64,000 bases of DNA from Diacronema lutheri. Taxonomy: Eukaryota > Haptophyta > Pavlovophyceae > Pavlovales > Pavlovaceae. Positions within the stretch are counted from its first letter, which is position 1; each line of letters begins with the position of its first letter. The position numbers and the translations under genes were made by a program. Positions 47,092-57,607 of this stretch are shown piece after piece. The notes under the pieces were generated by a model that was not told the origin of the DNA, ran no database searches, and saw only the letters and a program-made list of their open reading frames with translations. The DNA lies in contig JAGTXO010000024.1 in NCBI GenBank assembly GCA_019448385.1, forward strand, positions 288,001-352,000, in the 5' to 3' direction.

Positions 47092-50000
47092 ATGGCGACG
47101 GCCGTCGTCGGCGCGCCGGCGCGCCGGGAGATGCCCAAGCCGGAGGTGCTGGCCAATGTGACGGCGCCGAAGCGCGTGACGGCGATGCAGTTTGGCCTGC
47201 TTCGCGACGCCGAGGCCGCCTGCCTCTCCGAGCTGCAGGTGCTCAACCGCGAGCTGTACGAGCTGCCGCAGCGCACGCCTCAGGCGAACGGCGTGCTCGA
47301 CCGGCGGCTTGGGATCTCGGACAAGAAGGGGCACTGCGGCACGTGCGGCCGGCTGCTCGCCGACTGCCCCGGCCACTTTGGCCACGTCAAGCTCGAGCTG
47401 CCCGTCTTCCACGTCGGCTACTTCAAGCACACGATCACGATCCTGCAGTGCATCTGCAAGACATGCTCGCGCGTCCTGCTCGACGACGAGGACCGGCGGC
47501 CATTCGCGCGCGCGCTGAGCGCGCCGTCGGGCGCGGACCCGCTGCGGCGCAGGGCTATCCTCAAGAAGGTGAACGAGCGCTGCAAGAAGGTGAGTGAGTG
47601 CCCGTGGTGCGGCGCGTGCAACGGGCTCGTGAAGAAGGCGGGCTGCATGAAGGTCGTGCACGAGAAGTTTGCAAAGGACAAGGACGGCGCGCTCGCGGAG
47701 GTGGATGCGTGGCGGCGCTCGTTCGCGCAGGCGGCCGAGCTCAACGCCGAGCTCGGCTCACTCGTCAACAAGGCGGCCGACGAGCTCAACCCGCTGCGCG
47801 TGCAGCAGCTGCTCCGGCAGATGGTCGATGACGATGTCTCGCTCCTCAACATGGATGGGCAGCACGCGCGGCCCGAGCAGCTGCTCGTCTCGACGCTGCT
47901 CGTGCCGCCCGTGTGCATCCGCCCGTCTGTGCTGATGGACGCGTCCGTCGGCTCGAACGAGGACGACCTGACGATCAAGCTGTCGGAGATTATCCACATC
48001 AACAATATCATTCGCAACGCACTCGAGAAGGGCGCGCCGATCGCGACGCTCATGGAGGACTGGGATTTCTTGCAGATCCAGGTGGCGATCTACTTCAACT
48101 CGCAGGTGCCCGGCCTCCCCTCCACCTACGACCGCAAGCCCATCCGCTCGCTCTGCCAGCGCCTCAAGGGCAAGACGGGCCGCTTTCGCGGCAACCTGTC
48201 GGGCAAGCGCGTCGACTTCTCCGCGCGCACCGTCATCTCGCCCGACCCGAACGTCGGGATCCACGAGGTGTGCATCCCGGTGCACATCGCGCAGACGCTC
48301 ACCTTCCCCGAGCGCGCGTGCGCGCACAACCTCTCCGCGCTGCGCAAGCTCGTCCTCGCCGGGCCCGACACGCACCCGGGCGCAAACTACGTGGAGGGCG
48401 TCGACGGCGCGAAGCGCTCGCTCAAGTACGGCGACCGGCGGCGCGCGGCGTCCGAGCTGCGCGTGGGCGACGTGGTCGAGCGCCACCTGCACGATGGCGA
48501 CATCGTGCTCTTCAACCGACAGCCATCGCTGCACAAGTTGTCCATCATGGCGCACCGCGCGCGCGTGATGCCGTCGCGCACGTTCCGCTTCAACGAATGC
48601 GTGTGCGCGCCGTACAACGCCGACTTTGACGGCGACGAGATGAACGTGCACCTGCCGCAGACGCAGGAGGCGCGAGCGGAGGCGTCGGAGCTGATGGGCT
48701 CGATGCGCAACATCGTCACGCCGCGCAACGGCGAGCCGATCATCGCCGCGACGCAGGACTTCATCACGGGCGCGTACACGCTCACGCGCAAGAACGTGTT
48801 CCTCACGCGCGACAAGTTTGCGCTGCTCTGCGCCTACTGCGCCGACGCGAGCGAGGAGGTGGAGCTGCCGCCGCCCGCGCTGCTCAAGCCATGCGAGCTG
48901 TGGACGGGCAAGCAGGTGATCAACGTCCTCCTCCGCCCGTCGGCGCGCTCGTCCGTCGTCGTAAGCATCGAGGGGCGCAATCGCTCGTACACGGGCAAGG
49001 GCACGTACCAGCCGGAGATGCTCTGCCCGGCGGACGGCTGGGTGGTCGTGCACCAGAGCGAGCTGCTCGCGGGCGTGCTCGACAAGTCGGCCGTCGGCTC
49101 GGGCTCGAAGGACTCGCTCTTCGCCGTGCTGCTCCGGCAGCTCTCGCCCGTCGCCGCGGGTCTTGCGATGGGCCGGCTTGCAAAGCTCACGTCGCGCTTC
49201 CTCGCAAACTACGGCTTCTCGATCGGCATCTCGGACGTGACGCCGTCGGCGGCGCTCACCGAGCGCAAGTCGGAGCTCGTGCACGAGGGCAACCAGACCT
49301 GCCTCGAGCTCATCCGTCAGTTCCACGCGGGCAAGCTCACGCCCGCGCCCGGCTGCAATGCGGAGCAGACGCTCGAGGCGAAGATTAATGGCGTGCTCTC
49401 GCAGATCCGCTCGGACGCGGGCAAGATGTGCAAGAAGGAGCTGCACTGGCTCAACGCGCCGCTCATGATGGCCGTGTGCGGCTCGAAGGGCTCGGACATT
49501 AACATCTCGCAGATGGTCGCGTGCGTCGGCCAGCAGACCGTCTCGGGCAAGCGCGCGCCCGACGGCTTCGTGCAGCGCGCGCTGCCGCACTTTGCGCGCA
49601 TGTCGCGCGAGCCGGCGGCCAAGGGCTTCGTCTCAAACTCCTTCTTCTCCGGCCTCACCGCCACCGAGTTTTTCTTCCACACGATGGGCGGGCGCGAGGG
49701 CCTCGTCGACACGGCCGTCAAGACGGCGGAGACGGGCTACATGCAGCGCCGGTTGATGAAGGCCCTTGAGGACCTGCACATCCATTACGACCAGACGGTG
49801 CGCAACTCGGAGGGCGCGCTCGTGCAGCTGCGGTACGGCGACGACGGCTTCGACCCCGCCGAGATGGAGGCCGCGGCGGGCAGGCCCGTCCACTTTGCGC
49901 GCACGCTCGCGCACCTCACCGACGCCGAGCTCAACGCGGCGCGCGCGACCGCGCCCGGCGGCGCGCCGCGCGACGTGCGCTCGCGCGCGGACGCCGCGGC

Positions 50001-52352
50001 GCAGCTCGCGCGCGCCGTGCTCGCCGGCGCGGCGGGCGCCGAGCAGCCCATTGGCGGCGCGCGCATGCGTCAGGTGCTTGACGAGGAGCTGTGGGACGCG
50101 CGCCTCTGGGGCGAGACGGCGGGCGGCGCGGCCGACGCGCGCGGCGGCGACGACCTCGGCGGGTGCGGCGCGCCGCACGGCAAGACGCAGTTGCGCGTTG
50201 AGCTCGAGCAGTTTGTCGAGACGCTCGCGCAGCGCCACTCGGGCGTCGGCGCGCCGGAGGACGCGGCCGACGCGGGCGACGCGCACGCGGCCGAGGCCGG
50301 CGCCGGCGGCGGCGGCGGTGGCGGCGGCGCCGACGCGCCGCTCGACGACGGCACGCGCGCGCTGCTTCGCACGCGGCTCGGCTGCGTGACAGAGCCGCAA
50401 TTGCGTGCCTTCGCGCGCAAGGTGGCACGCCGGCTCAACGTTGCGCGCATTGAGCCGGGCTCGGCCGTCGGAGCGATCGGCGCGCAGTCCATCGGCGAGC
50501 CCGGCACGCAGATGACGCTCAAGACGTTCCACTTTGCGGGCGTCGCGTCGATGAACGTGACGCTCGGCGTGCCGCGCATCAAGGAGATTGTGAACGGCGC
50601 GCGCACCATCTCCACGCCGATCATCACCGCCGAGCTCGATTCGGCACGCGACGTGCGCACCGCGCGCATCGTCAAGGGGCGCGTGGAGAAGACGACCGTT
50701 GGCTCGGTCTGCTCGGCGGTCGCGATCGTCATCGAGCCGACCGAGGCGAGCGCGGACGCGCCGTGCGCGCGGGGTCCGGCGCGCGCGGGCGCGCCGTGCG
50801 CACCGCCGTCGCGCGGCCGCGCTCACGCGCGCGCACGCCGCGCCCGCGCGCGCGCAGGCGTGCGTGCGGCTGACGCTCGACCTCGAGCAGATCGGCGCGC
50901 TGCAGCTCTCGCTCTCGGCCAACTCGATGTGCGCCGCGCTGCTTGCCGACCCTAAGCTCAAGCTCAACCACACGGCGATCGTGCGAGAGGGCGCCGACCG
51001 GCTGCGCATCACGCCGTGCAAGCACATCAAGCGGCCCGACTCGTCCCCCGATGCGAGCATGCTCTGGTATGATCTACAGCTGCTCAAGGCGCAGCTGATG
51101 GGCGTGATCGTCTGCGGCATCCCGTCCGTCGAGCGCGCGGTGATCAATGAGAAGGAGGGCGCGAGCGGCGGCAGCAGCGGCGGCGGCGGCGGCGAGCCTG
51201 GCGGGGACGGGCAGGGCAAGAGCTACAAGCTGCTCGTCGAGGGCGTGGGGCTGACGCACGTGATGGGCGTGCCCGGCGTGAAAGGGAGCATGACCTCATC
51301 CAACCACGTCATCGAGGTCGAGCGCGTCCTCGGCATTGAGGCGGCGCGCGGCACGATCATGTCCGAGATCCAATACACGATGGGGCAGCACGGCATGGAT
51401 ATCGACACGAGGCGAGCGGCCGCGCACTGCACCGCACCACTGCACCACTGCACCACTGCACCACTGCACCACTGCACCACTGCACCACCGCACCACCGCA
51501 CCACTGCACCACTGCACCACCGCACCACCGCACCACTGCACCACTGCACCACCGCACCACCGCACCACTGCACCACTGCACCACCGCACCACCGCACCAC
51601 CGCACCACCGCACCTTTGCACCACCGCACCACTGCACCACTGCACCACCGCACCACTGCACCACTGCACCACTGCACCACTGCACCACTGCACCACCGCA
51701 CCACTGCACCACCGCAGCACCGCAGCAGCCCGCGTCGCGCGCGCGCGCAGGCACGCGATGACCTGCTCCCGGACGCGCCTCCTGCTCCCGGACGCGCCCC
51801 CTTTGTGACCTGCCCCGCGACGCGACGCTCGCCGCGCTTGCGCAGGCACGTGATGCTGCTCGCCGACGTGATGACTTGCCGCGGCGAGGTGCTCGGCATC
51901 ACCCGCTTTGGCATCGCAAAGATGAAGACAAGCGTGCTCATGTGACCGCCGCCGCGCCGCGCCGCGCCGCGCCGCACCGCGCCGCACCGCACCGCGGCCG
52001 CGGCCGCGCCCTCGGCCGCCGCTCACGCGCCGCGCTCGCCGCCCCCGCGCGCAGGCTCGCGTCCTTCGAGAAGACGACCGACCATCTCTTCGACGCGGCC
52101 GCGCACGCGCGGCGCGACTCAATCAGCGGCGTGAGTGAATGCATCATCATGGGCATCCCGATCCCGCTCGGTACGGGGCTCTTCAAGCTGCTCCAGCGCT
52201 GCCCCAAGCCGACGGGCGCGGCGGCCACGCCGCTGCTGCGCGGGCGCACGCCGCTGCTCTCGAAGGCGCCAGCGGTCGCTCCGCGGAACGGGCCGGGCGC
52301 GGGCGACGGCGCGGGTGCGGGCCGACGCGTCAACTTTGAGTGGGGCGCGTGA
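47092..52352 (+). CDS. RPC1: RNA polymerase III largest subunit RPC1 (POLR3A)
   Basis: Catalytic subunit of Pol III, which makes tRNA, 5S and U6 RNA. Exons 47092-50745, 50858-51411, 51846-51941, 52053-52352. Introns 1 and 2 (112 and 434 nt) start GC and end AG; intron 3 (111 nt) is GT-AG. Features: zinc clamp [20 protein letters not shown] (first Cys of the order GHCGTCG), [10 protein letters not shown] typical of RPC1, [20 protein letters not shown], the Mg site [16 protein letters not shown], bridge/trigger regions [39 protein letters not shown], and the RPC1 C-terminus [63 protein letters not shown]. An acidic/glycine insert at about 50240-50350 is species-specific. The gene appears complete. 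Confidence 0.95.
51430..51722 (+). repeat. CACCACTGC / CACCACCGC minisatellite in RPC1 intron 2
   Basis: About 30 head-to-tail 9-bp units, mixing CACCACTGC and CACCACCGC with one TTTGC variant, all inside the GC-AG intron 51412-51845. It makes long spurious ORFs in every frame. Confidence 0.95.
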
Positions 52353-52463
52353 CACGACCGGCGATCAACGGATCGTGTTGCCGTGCACGTCAGTGACGAT
52401 GCCGTCGTCTCACTGCTTCAGTCATGATCACAGTGGTCGTGGGCACGCCGCACGGGCATCGTC

Positions 52464-52464
<1 letters not shown>

Positions 52465-52495
<31 letters not shown>
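52465..52495. repeat. 31-nt poly-C tract
   Basis: Uninterrupted C run between the convergent RPC1 and p23 3' ends; could form an i-motif or G-quadruplex (other strand) terminator, or be an assembly artefact. Confidence 0.9.
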
Positions 52496-52500
<5 letters not shown>

Positions 52501-52511
52501 TCCCGTGACTT

Positions 52512-53237
52512 TCACTGCGGCTCTTTGGGCACGCTTACGTCCAGGTCGTCGAGCGGCACGTCGTCATCGTCCGAGTCCGCCTCGTCGTCCCAGTCGCCGC
52601 CCGCGCCGTCAAAGTCGATGCCGTTGATGCGCCCCGCGTACTCGGCGTCGTCCTCCTCCACCCAGCGCGACCAGTCGGGCTTGACGAACGGCTTGAACGC
52701 CCGGTCGGCGCAAAGCTTGTCCCACCACTCCACCTTTGCCTTCTTGAGGATCGCCTGCACGCACCTGCGCGGGGCACGGCGGGCGCGGCGCGGCGCGAGC
52801 GCACGCACGCGTGCGTACGCGCGACGGCGGAGCCGTTCGTCGAGTTGGCGCCAGCGGCCGCGCTGCGCGCGAGCGGCGCGATGCAGCGCTGCTCGGCGTC
52901 GCCGTCCGGAGCCGTGCAACGCGCGGTGCGCCCAGCTCAGCTCGGCAGGCCGGCGGCTGAGAGCTCGCGAGCGTGCGGGCCGAGCGGGCGGCTTTGCGCA
53001 ACGGCGCGCGCGCGCGCGCGCGCGCGCGCACCGATCGTTCGCAAACCATTTGGACTCGGCCGGCACGATCGCGCCGCCGAGCGCCATGTCCGCCATGGCG
53101 AGCTGCTTGTCGCCGACCGTCGCGCTAAACGAAAGCGCCGCGTCGGACAGCGTAACCGTGACGTCCTTCGCGGCAACGTACTCCCAGGTCAGGTAGACCG
53201 TGCCCGCGCGCTGCGCCCAGTGCACCGTCGCGCTCAT
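52512..53237 (-). CDS. SBA1: p23/Sba1 HSP90 co-chaperone
   Basis: CS-domain protein that stabilises the ATP-bound state of HSP90. Exons 53237-53032 and 52764-52512; a 267-nt GT-AG intron of GC repeats joins NDR to CVQAILKKAKVEWW in frame. Begins MSATVHWAQRAGTVYLTWEY, the p23 start. The CS fold continues KDVTVTLSDAALSFSATVG; the p23 signature is WWDKLCADRAFKPFVKPDWS and RWVEEDD. The acidic C-terminal tail (DWDDEADSDDDDVPLDDLDV) is typical. Total about 152 aa. An in-frame upstream Met at 53396 exists, but the chosen start matches the family. Confidence 0.92.
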   Translation of the reverse strand: MSATVHWAQRAGTVYLTWEYVAAKDVTVTLSDAALSFSATVGDKQLAMADMALGGAIVPAESKWFANDRCARARARARRCAKPPARPARSRALSRRPAELSWAHRALHGSGRRRRAALHRAARAQRGRWRQLDERLRRRAYARVRALAPRRARRAPRRCVQAILKKAKVEWWDKLCADRAFKPFVKPDWSRWVEEDDAEYAGRINGIDFDGAGGDWDDEADSDDDDVPLDDLDVSVPKEPQ

Positions 53238-53491
53238 GGCCCAAGCCGACTCACGTGCAATGCGAGCGAGTCCTCTTGGCGCTCTACGCGTGCGCGCCGC
53301 TGCCGCCGCTTGCCGCGCGCTTCTCCCGCGCAGCTCCGCGCGAGTCTCGAAGTGCGTGAAACGTATGTGAGTATGGTCCAAAGTCCTCTCAGTCAAATCC
53401 CAGTGTACGTGTACAGTAGGACCAGGCTGAGTAGGACGCGCGCCCCGCCCGCGCGGACGCGCCGCGGCGGCGGCGGCGGCCGCCCCGCGCG

Positions 53492-55225
53492 TCAGCGCGC
53501 CGCAGCGTCTTCTCTACCGCCAGAAGCGACAAGGCTCTCCGCCTCGGCATCGAGCTCGGCGGCGCGCGCGCCCACCGCGCCGGCGAGCTGGACGGCGACG
53601 TACGCGCCCCTGTCGCGCCACCGTCGGAGCGAGCTGCCCGCCGACGCGAGGCCGCACCGCCGCGACCAGCACGCGTGCACGACGCCCGTCGCGCCGACGA
53701 CGCCGACGCCGAGCGCGGCGGGCACCGGCCCCGAATTTGCGACGAGCGCGAGGCAGAGCGCGACGGGCGGCGCGACAAAGAGGCGGATGCCGAGCGTGTC
53801 GGAGACGGGGATGCGGTACGGCCGCGCGAGCAGCGGCTCGGCCGCGCGCAGCCGCACGAGCGCGAGCAGCTCGACGCTCATCGCGAGGCAGTAGAGACAC
53901 ATGGCCATCTCGGCGATCACCTCGAAATCGAGCAGCACGAGGCACGACGTGAGCGCGCCGTTGGCGAGAACGGCGACGTGCGGCGTGCCATACGTCGGGT
54001 GCAGCCGGCCGAGCGCGGCGGGCGCCATCCCGAGCTCGGCGAGCGCGGCGAGCGCGCGCGACGACGTGCAGAGCAGCGAGGTGAGCAGCGCAAAGGCTGA
54101 GACGGCGCCCGCCGCTGCGATCCAGCCGCCGAGCCACGGCCCGCCGACGAGACGGCCGACCTCGACGAAATGGCCTGTGCGCCACGCGCCGAAGCCACCG
54201 TCCGCCGCGGCCGTCACCGACACGCCCACCGCAACGGGGAGCAGGTACATGCCGAGCGTGAGTGCCAGCGTGACCACCATCGCGGGCAGGTAGGATCTCG
54301 CCGGCTCGGCCACCTCGGCGGCGCAGGTGCCAGCCGAATCAAAGCCGGAGGTGTTCCACAGGAGGATGGCGAAGAAAACGCCCCACTCGATCGGCTCCGC
54401 CTCCTCGCCAGGCGGCGGCGCCGGCGGGTCGGCGAGCAGCGCGCTCGCCGAGATGGACGGCGCGCCGAGCAACACGAGGATCGCAAACGGCAGGAGGACG
54501 ACAACGCCAAAGACCGTCGCGTAGTCGCCGACCATCTCGGCGCCAAGCACGTTGAGCACGCAGACGGTCGCGATGATCCCCGCGCTCACCGTCCATCGCG
54601 TGAGGGCGTCCATCTGCACGTGCAAGAACGCCTCCGCGTACGAGACGAGCAGCACCGGGTAGAGCGCGAGGTCGAGGAGCGACTCGACCGCCTTCCACAC
54701 GCCCACCTGGAAGCCGAGCGCCTCGCCAAAGGCGCGGTGGACCCAGACGACATACCCGCCCATCTCGGGGATCGCCGTCGCCAGCTCCGCTGTCATCAGC
54801 GCCTGCGGCAGCGCCCACACCCACGGGACGACGAGCAGCCCAATCAGCGACACGCGCGGGCCCGCCGTGCCGACGATCGACTCGAGGCCGAACGGGCCAC
54901 CCGAGACGGAGAAGAAGGTGATCATCACGAGCTGCAGCATGTTCAGCTTGCGCGGCGGCTCGCTCCGCACCGTCTCCGACGCGTCCTCCCCCGACGTGCG
55001 TCGCTCGACGCGCGTCGCCGCCGTTGGCGCGCGCGCCGCGCACGCGCACGCGCCCGCCGCCGGCGGGAGCGCGGCGGCGGCGGCGGCGGCGACGGCCGCC
55101 GCCGCTGTGGTGGCGGCCGAGCGGGGCGGCGTCGCGCCGTCGGGCGCGCCATTGAGCGCCGACACGCGCGCCGCCGCCCCCCGCGCCGCGTGCTCCTCGT
55201 CCGTGGCGAGGCGCGAAAATCTCAT
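53492..55225 (-). CDS. APC-superfamily amino acid / polyamine transporter
   Basis: Intronless, about 577 aa, twelve hydrophobic helices. A 90-residue Ala-rich N-tail precedes the first helix MLQLVMITFFSVSGGPFGLE, whose SGGPFG-x-E motif is diagnostic of plant/algal polyamine uptake (PUT/LAT) transporters of the APC group. Further marks: PEMGGYVVWVHRAFGEALGF in helix 3 and FAILLWNTSGFDSAGTCAAE in helix 6, then EVAEPARSYLPAM. The C-tail is Arg/Ala-rich and probably cytosolic. Likely substrates are polyamines or amino acids. Head-to-head with the methyltransferase gene; ATGs are 60 bp apart. Confidence 0.9.
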   Translation of the reverse strand: MRFSRLATDEEHAARGAAARVSALNGAPDGATPPRSAATTAAAAVAAAAAAALPPAAGACACAARAPTAATRVERRTSGEDASETVRSEPPRKLNMLQLVMITFFSVSGGPFGLESIVGTAGPRVSLIGLLVVPWVWALPQALMTAELATAIPEMGGYVVWVHRAFGEALGFQVGVWKAVESLLDLALYPVLLVSYAEAFLHVQMDALTRWTVSAGIIATVCVLNVLGAEMVGDYATVFGVVVLLPFAILVLLGAPSISASALLADPPAPPPGEEAEPIEWGVFFAILLWNTSGFDSAGTCAAEVAEPARSYLPAMVVTLALTLGMYLLPVAVGVSVTAAADGGFGAWRTGHFVEVGRLVGGPWLGGWIAAAGAVSAFALLTSLLCTSSRALAALAELGMAPAALGRLHPTYGTPHVAVLANGALTSCLVLLDFEVIAEMAMCLYCLAMSVELLALVRLRAAEPLLARPYRIPVSDTLGIRLFVAPPVALCLALVANSGPVPAALGVGVVGATGVVHACWSRRCGLASAGSSLRRWRDRGAYVAVQLAGAVGARAAELDAEAESLVASGGREDAAAR

Positions 55226-55285
55226 GCCAACCCTCCTTGCTTGCATGAAACTGGGCCGTTCGCCCGCCCGTGGCTCACCCCCCCC
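55226..55285. promoter_or_regulatory. 60-bp bidirectional promoter (transporter / methyltransferase)
   Basis: Gap between two divergent start codons. Contains TCCTTGCTTGCATGAAACTG and a C-rich run. Inferred from layout only. Confidence 0.5.
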
Positions 55286-56745
55286 ATGGAGCCGAGCGGG
55301 GCGGGGCCGAGCGCCGAGGCGATCGCGCGCGCGTCGCGCACGTTCGACGGCGTGCTCTGCGCGGTGGAGCGCGGGCGTTGTACGTATTACCAGGACCGCA
55401 ACCGGCGCTGGCCGTTCTACACATCCGCGCGTGGCCACGCCCTCCTCGAGCGCCTCGTCGGCGAGGCCGCGCGGCTCGTCGCCGTCGCGGACGCGCAGCT
55501 CGCCGCCGCCGTGGACGGCGAGCGGCTGCGGCGCGAGGGCGAGTCGATCTACGCGCGCAAGCCAAACAAGAAGAGCGAGGACGTCACTTGGTCGCAGCGC
55601 GAGTACGCGCACGCCGGCCTGCAGCGCGAGTACGTGCGCTTCAAGAGCGTGCAGCGCTTCACCGAGACGTGGGCGGCGCTCGAGCGCGCGCACGCGCTCG
55701 GCGCGCTCGGCGCGGCAGCGGATGCGCACACGCGCGGTGGCGGCGCGTGCCGCGTCGCCTCGCTCGGCGGCGGCCCAGGCTTCGAGCTTCTCGCGCTGCG
55801 CGTCTTCTTCGAGCACCACTTCCCGTCGGTGCGCGTGCAGGCCGTTTCGCTCGACCTCGCGACGGAATGGCGACCCTACTGCGCCGCACTCGGCGTCGGC
55901 TACGCGGAGTGGGACGTGCGCGACGGCGCCGGGCTGCTCGAGCGCGCGGGCGGACCGATCGATTTTGCGATCGTCAGTTACGTGCTCCACCACTGTGCGC
56001 GCACGGCCCGCGCGCGGTTCGCCCGCGCGCGCGCCGCCCGCCGCCCGCGCGTCCACCACGCGCGTCCACCACGCGCGCGCGTTGCGCAGACATGGGCACC
56101 GAGGAATGCGCGGCGTGGCTGGGCGCGTGGCTCAACGGTCCGTCGCCACCCGCACAGCTCGCCGCGAGCGTGACTGAGCTGCCATCGTGTCCGACGGCGC
56201 TCGGCGTCGCGTGCGCGCCGCGCGGCGTGATCGTGTGCGGGCGCGACGAGGACCTGCGCCGCGAGTGCGAGCTGCTCGCGCGCGCGCGCGTGCGTGCGGT
56301 CCGGTTGATTGACCAGCGAGGCGGACGCGACGACCGCCAGTTGCTGCTGCTGCCCGAGGGCGCGGCCGCGACGGCGGTCGGCGCGCCTCTTCAGGCTGAG
56401 CTCACGTTTGAAAACGTGCCCTTTGAGGAGCACAAAGGCGGTAGGGCGCGCGGCCGCGCGTATGGCGGCGGCGCGCGCGCGCCCGAGAGCGGCTGCGGCT
56501 GGGCTCAGGGCGCCGACCAGCGCGGCCACAAGCGGCCTGCGCCCGACGGCGCTGAGCCGCACGTTGCGTTGCGCGCGCGCGTCGAGGCGCTTGCGCCGCC
56601 GCCCGCCGATGAGTTCGCGCGCCAGCGCGAGGCGCGGCTCGCGGCCGCGCGCGAGCGGCAGGCCGCGCTGCTCCGCCAGCGGCAGGAGGAGGAGCGGGGC
56701 GTGAGGGGCGGGCATGTCTCGTGTGGGTCGGCCGACGCACTCTGA
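55286..56745 (+). CDS. SAM-dependent methyltransferase-like protein
   Basis: Exons 55286-55994 and 56090-56745; the 95-nt GT-AG intron restores a Tyr codon. The N-terminal half has a conserved helical cap (YYQDRNRRWPFYTSARGHAL, TWSQREYAHAGLQREYVRFK) then a Rossmann-like core: VASLGGGPGFELLALRVFFE (motif I), VQAVSLDLATEWRPYCAALG (motif II acidic), AEWDVRDGAGLLE and DFAIVSYVLHHY (motif IV). After the intron GTEECAAWLGAWLNG and RAVRLIDQRGGRDDRQLLLL complete the fold. The C-tail is rich in Arg/Ala/Glu coiled-coil. Substrate unknown. Confidence 0.75.
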
Positions 56746-56756
56746 TGCTCGGCCGA

Positions 56757-57391
56757 GAGCTGTCGCGAGCCCGCGACTCCGTCTCGAGTGTCGCAGTGCG
56801 AGACGCACCTGGTTGTGCACTCGTACACTCGACCTGCGCGCCGCACGTCGCGTGCTGCAGTACCTGCGCGGCACCGCGCAGCTCGGCTTGCTCTTTAAGT
56901 ACGGCGAGGACGCCGAGTGCGCGACGCTGCGCGCGTACGCCGACGCGGACTGGGCCAACGACCCCGTGCAGCGCAAGTCCACGACCGGCTACATCGTGTT
57001 TTTCAACGGTGAGCCGATCTCGTGGCACAGCGGCTTGCAGAGCACCATCTCGCTCAGCAGCTGCGAGGCGGAGTATGTCGCATTGAGCGAGTGCGACTAC
57101 CTCCGGAGCATCATCGACTTCCTCCACCAGCCGTCGGATTCGCCGACGGAGATCTTTGAAGACAACCAGGGGACGATCGATCTCGTCAACAACCCGGTGC
57201 ACCACCGGCGCACCACCAAGCACGTCGAGGTCAAGTACCACTACGTGCGCGACGCGCAGGAGAAGGGTCGGATCGTTGTGAGCAACGCCCCCCCAATTTC
57301 GCTCGCCACGTTACGAGCTTCATGGTTGCCCGCCGCTGAGTGCGTTCTGCGCGCGCGCGCGCGCCGCACGCACGGTTCGCGTCAAGGGGGG
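56757..57391 (+). mobile_element. Ty1/copia LTR-retrotransposon fossil (RNase H end)
   Basis: Old, broken remnant of a Pseudoviridae-type element: the RNase H end of the polyprotein is recognisable (YADADWANDPVQRKSTTGYI, SSCEAEYVALSECDYL, EDNQGTIDLVNN). It starts just after the methyltransferase stop and ends at a purine-rich tract immediately before an LTR. Confidence 0.9.
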
Positions 57392-57585
57392 GTGTTGGCA
57401 TTGTGTCTGTGCTGCATGTGTGTGACTTAACGAAGACGAGGGCGGGGGGGGGGGGGGGGGGGGGGAGCGAAGACCGCGCTCGGCCAGGCCGAGCACTAGG
57501 TGGCGCTCGACTCGCCTGGTCCGCCGGGACAGGGAGTCGGAGTGAGCTACCGCGTCGACAAGTTGATCGGGAAGTCAGCTTGTCG
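57392..57585 (+). mobile_element. 3' LTR of the copia fossil
   Basis: Starts TGTTGGCATTGTGTCTGTGC after the polypurine tract and shares CCGCGCTCGGCCAGGCCGAG and GTTGATCGGGAAGTC with the two copies at 59.4 and 59.9 kb. Contains a long G run. Confidence 0.8.
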
Positions 57586-57607
57586 ACGCGAGGGCGACGC
57601 TCCGTAT

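Noticed and set aside
46516-47661. Minus-strand 381-aa ORF across the PheRS/RPC1 promoter
   Set aside because: Its left end is the true PheRS exon 2 region in another frame and its right end is antisense to RPC1;no protein motif.
51430-51722. Protein-coding repeat (Cys/Thr/His-rich ORFs in several frames)
   Set aside because: Lies between RPC1 exons whose junction is fixed by the conserved [11 protein letters not shown] sequence, so it is intronic.
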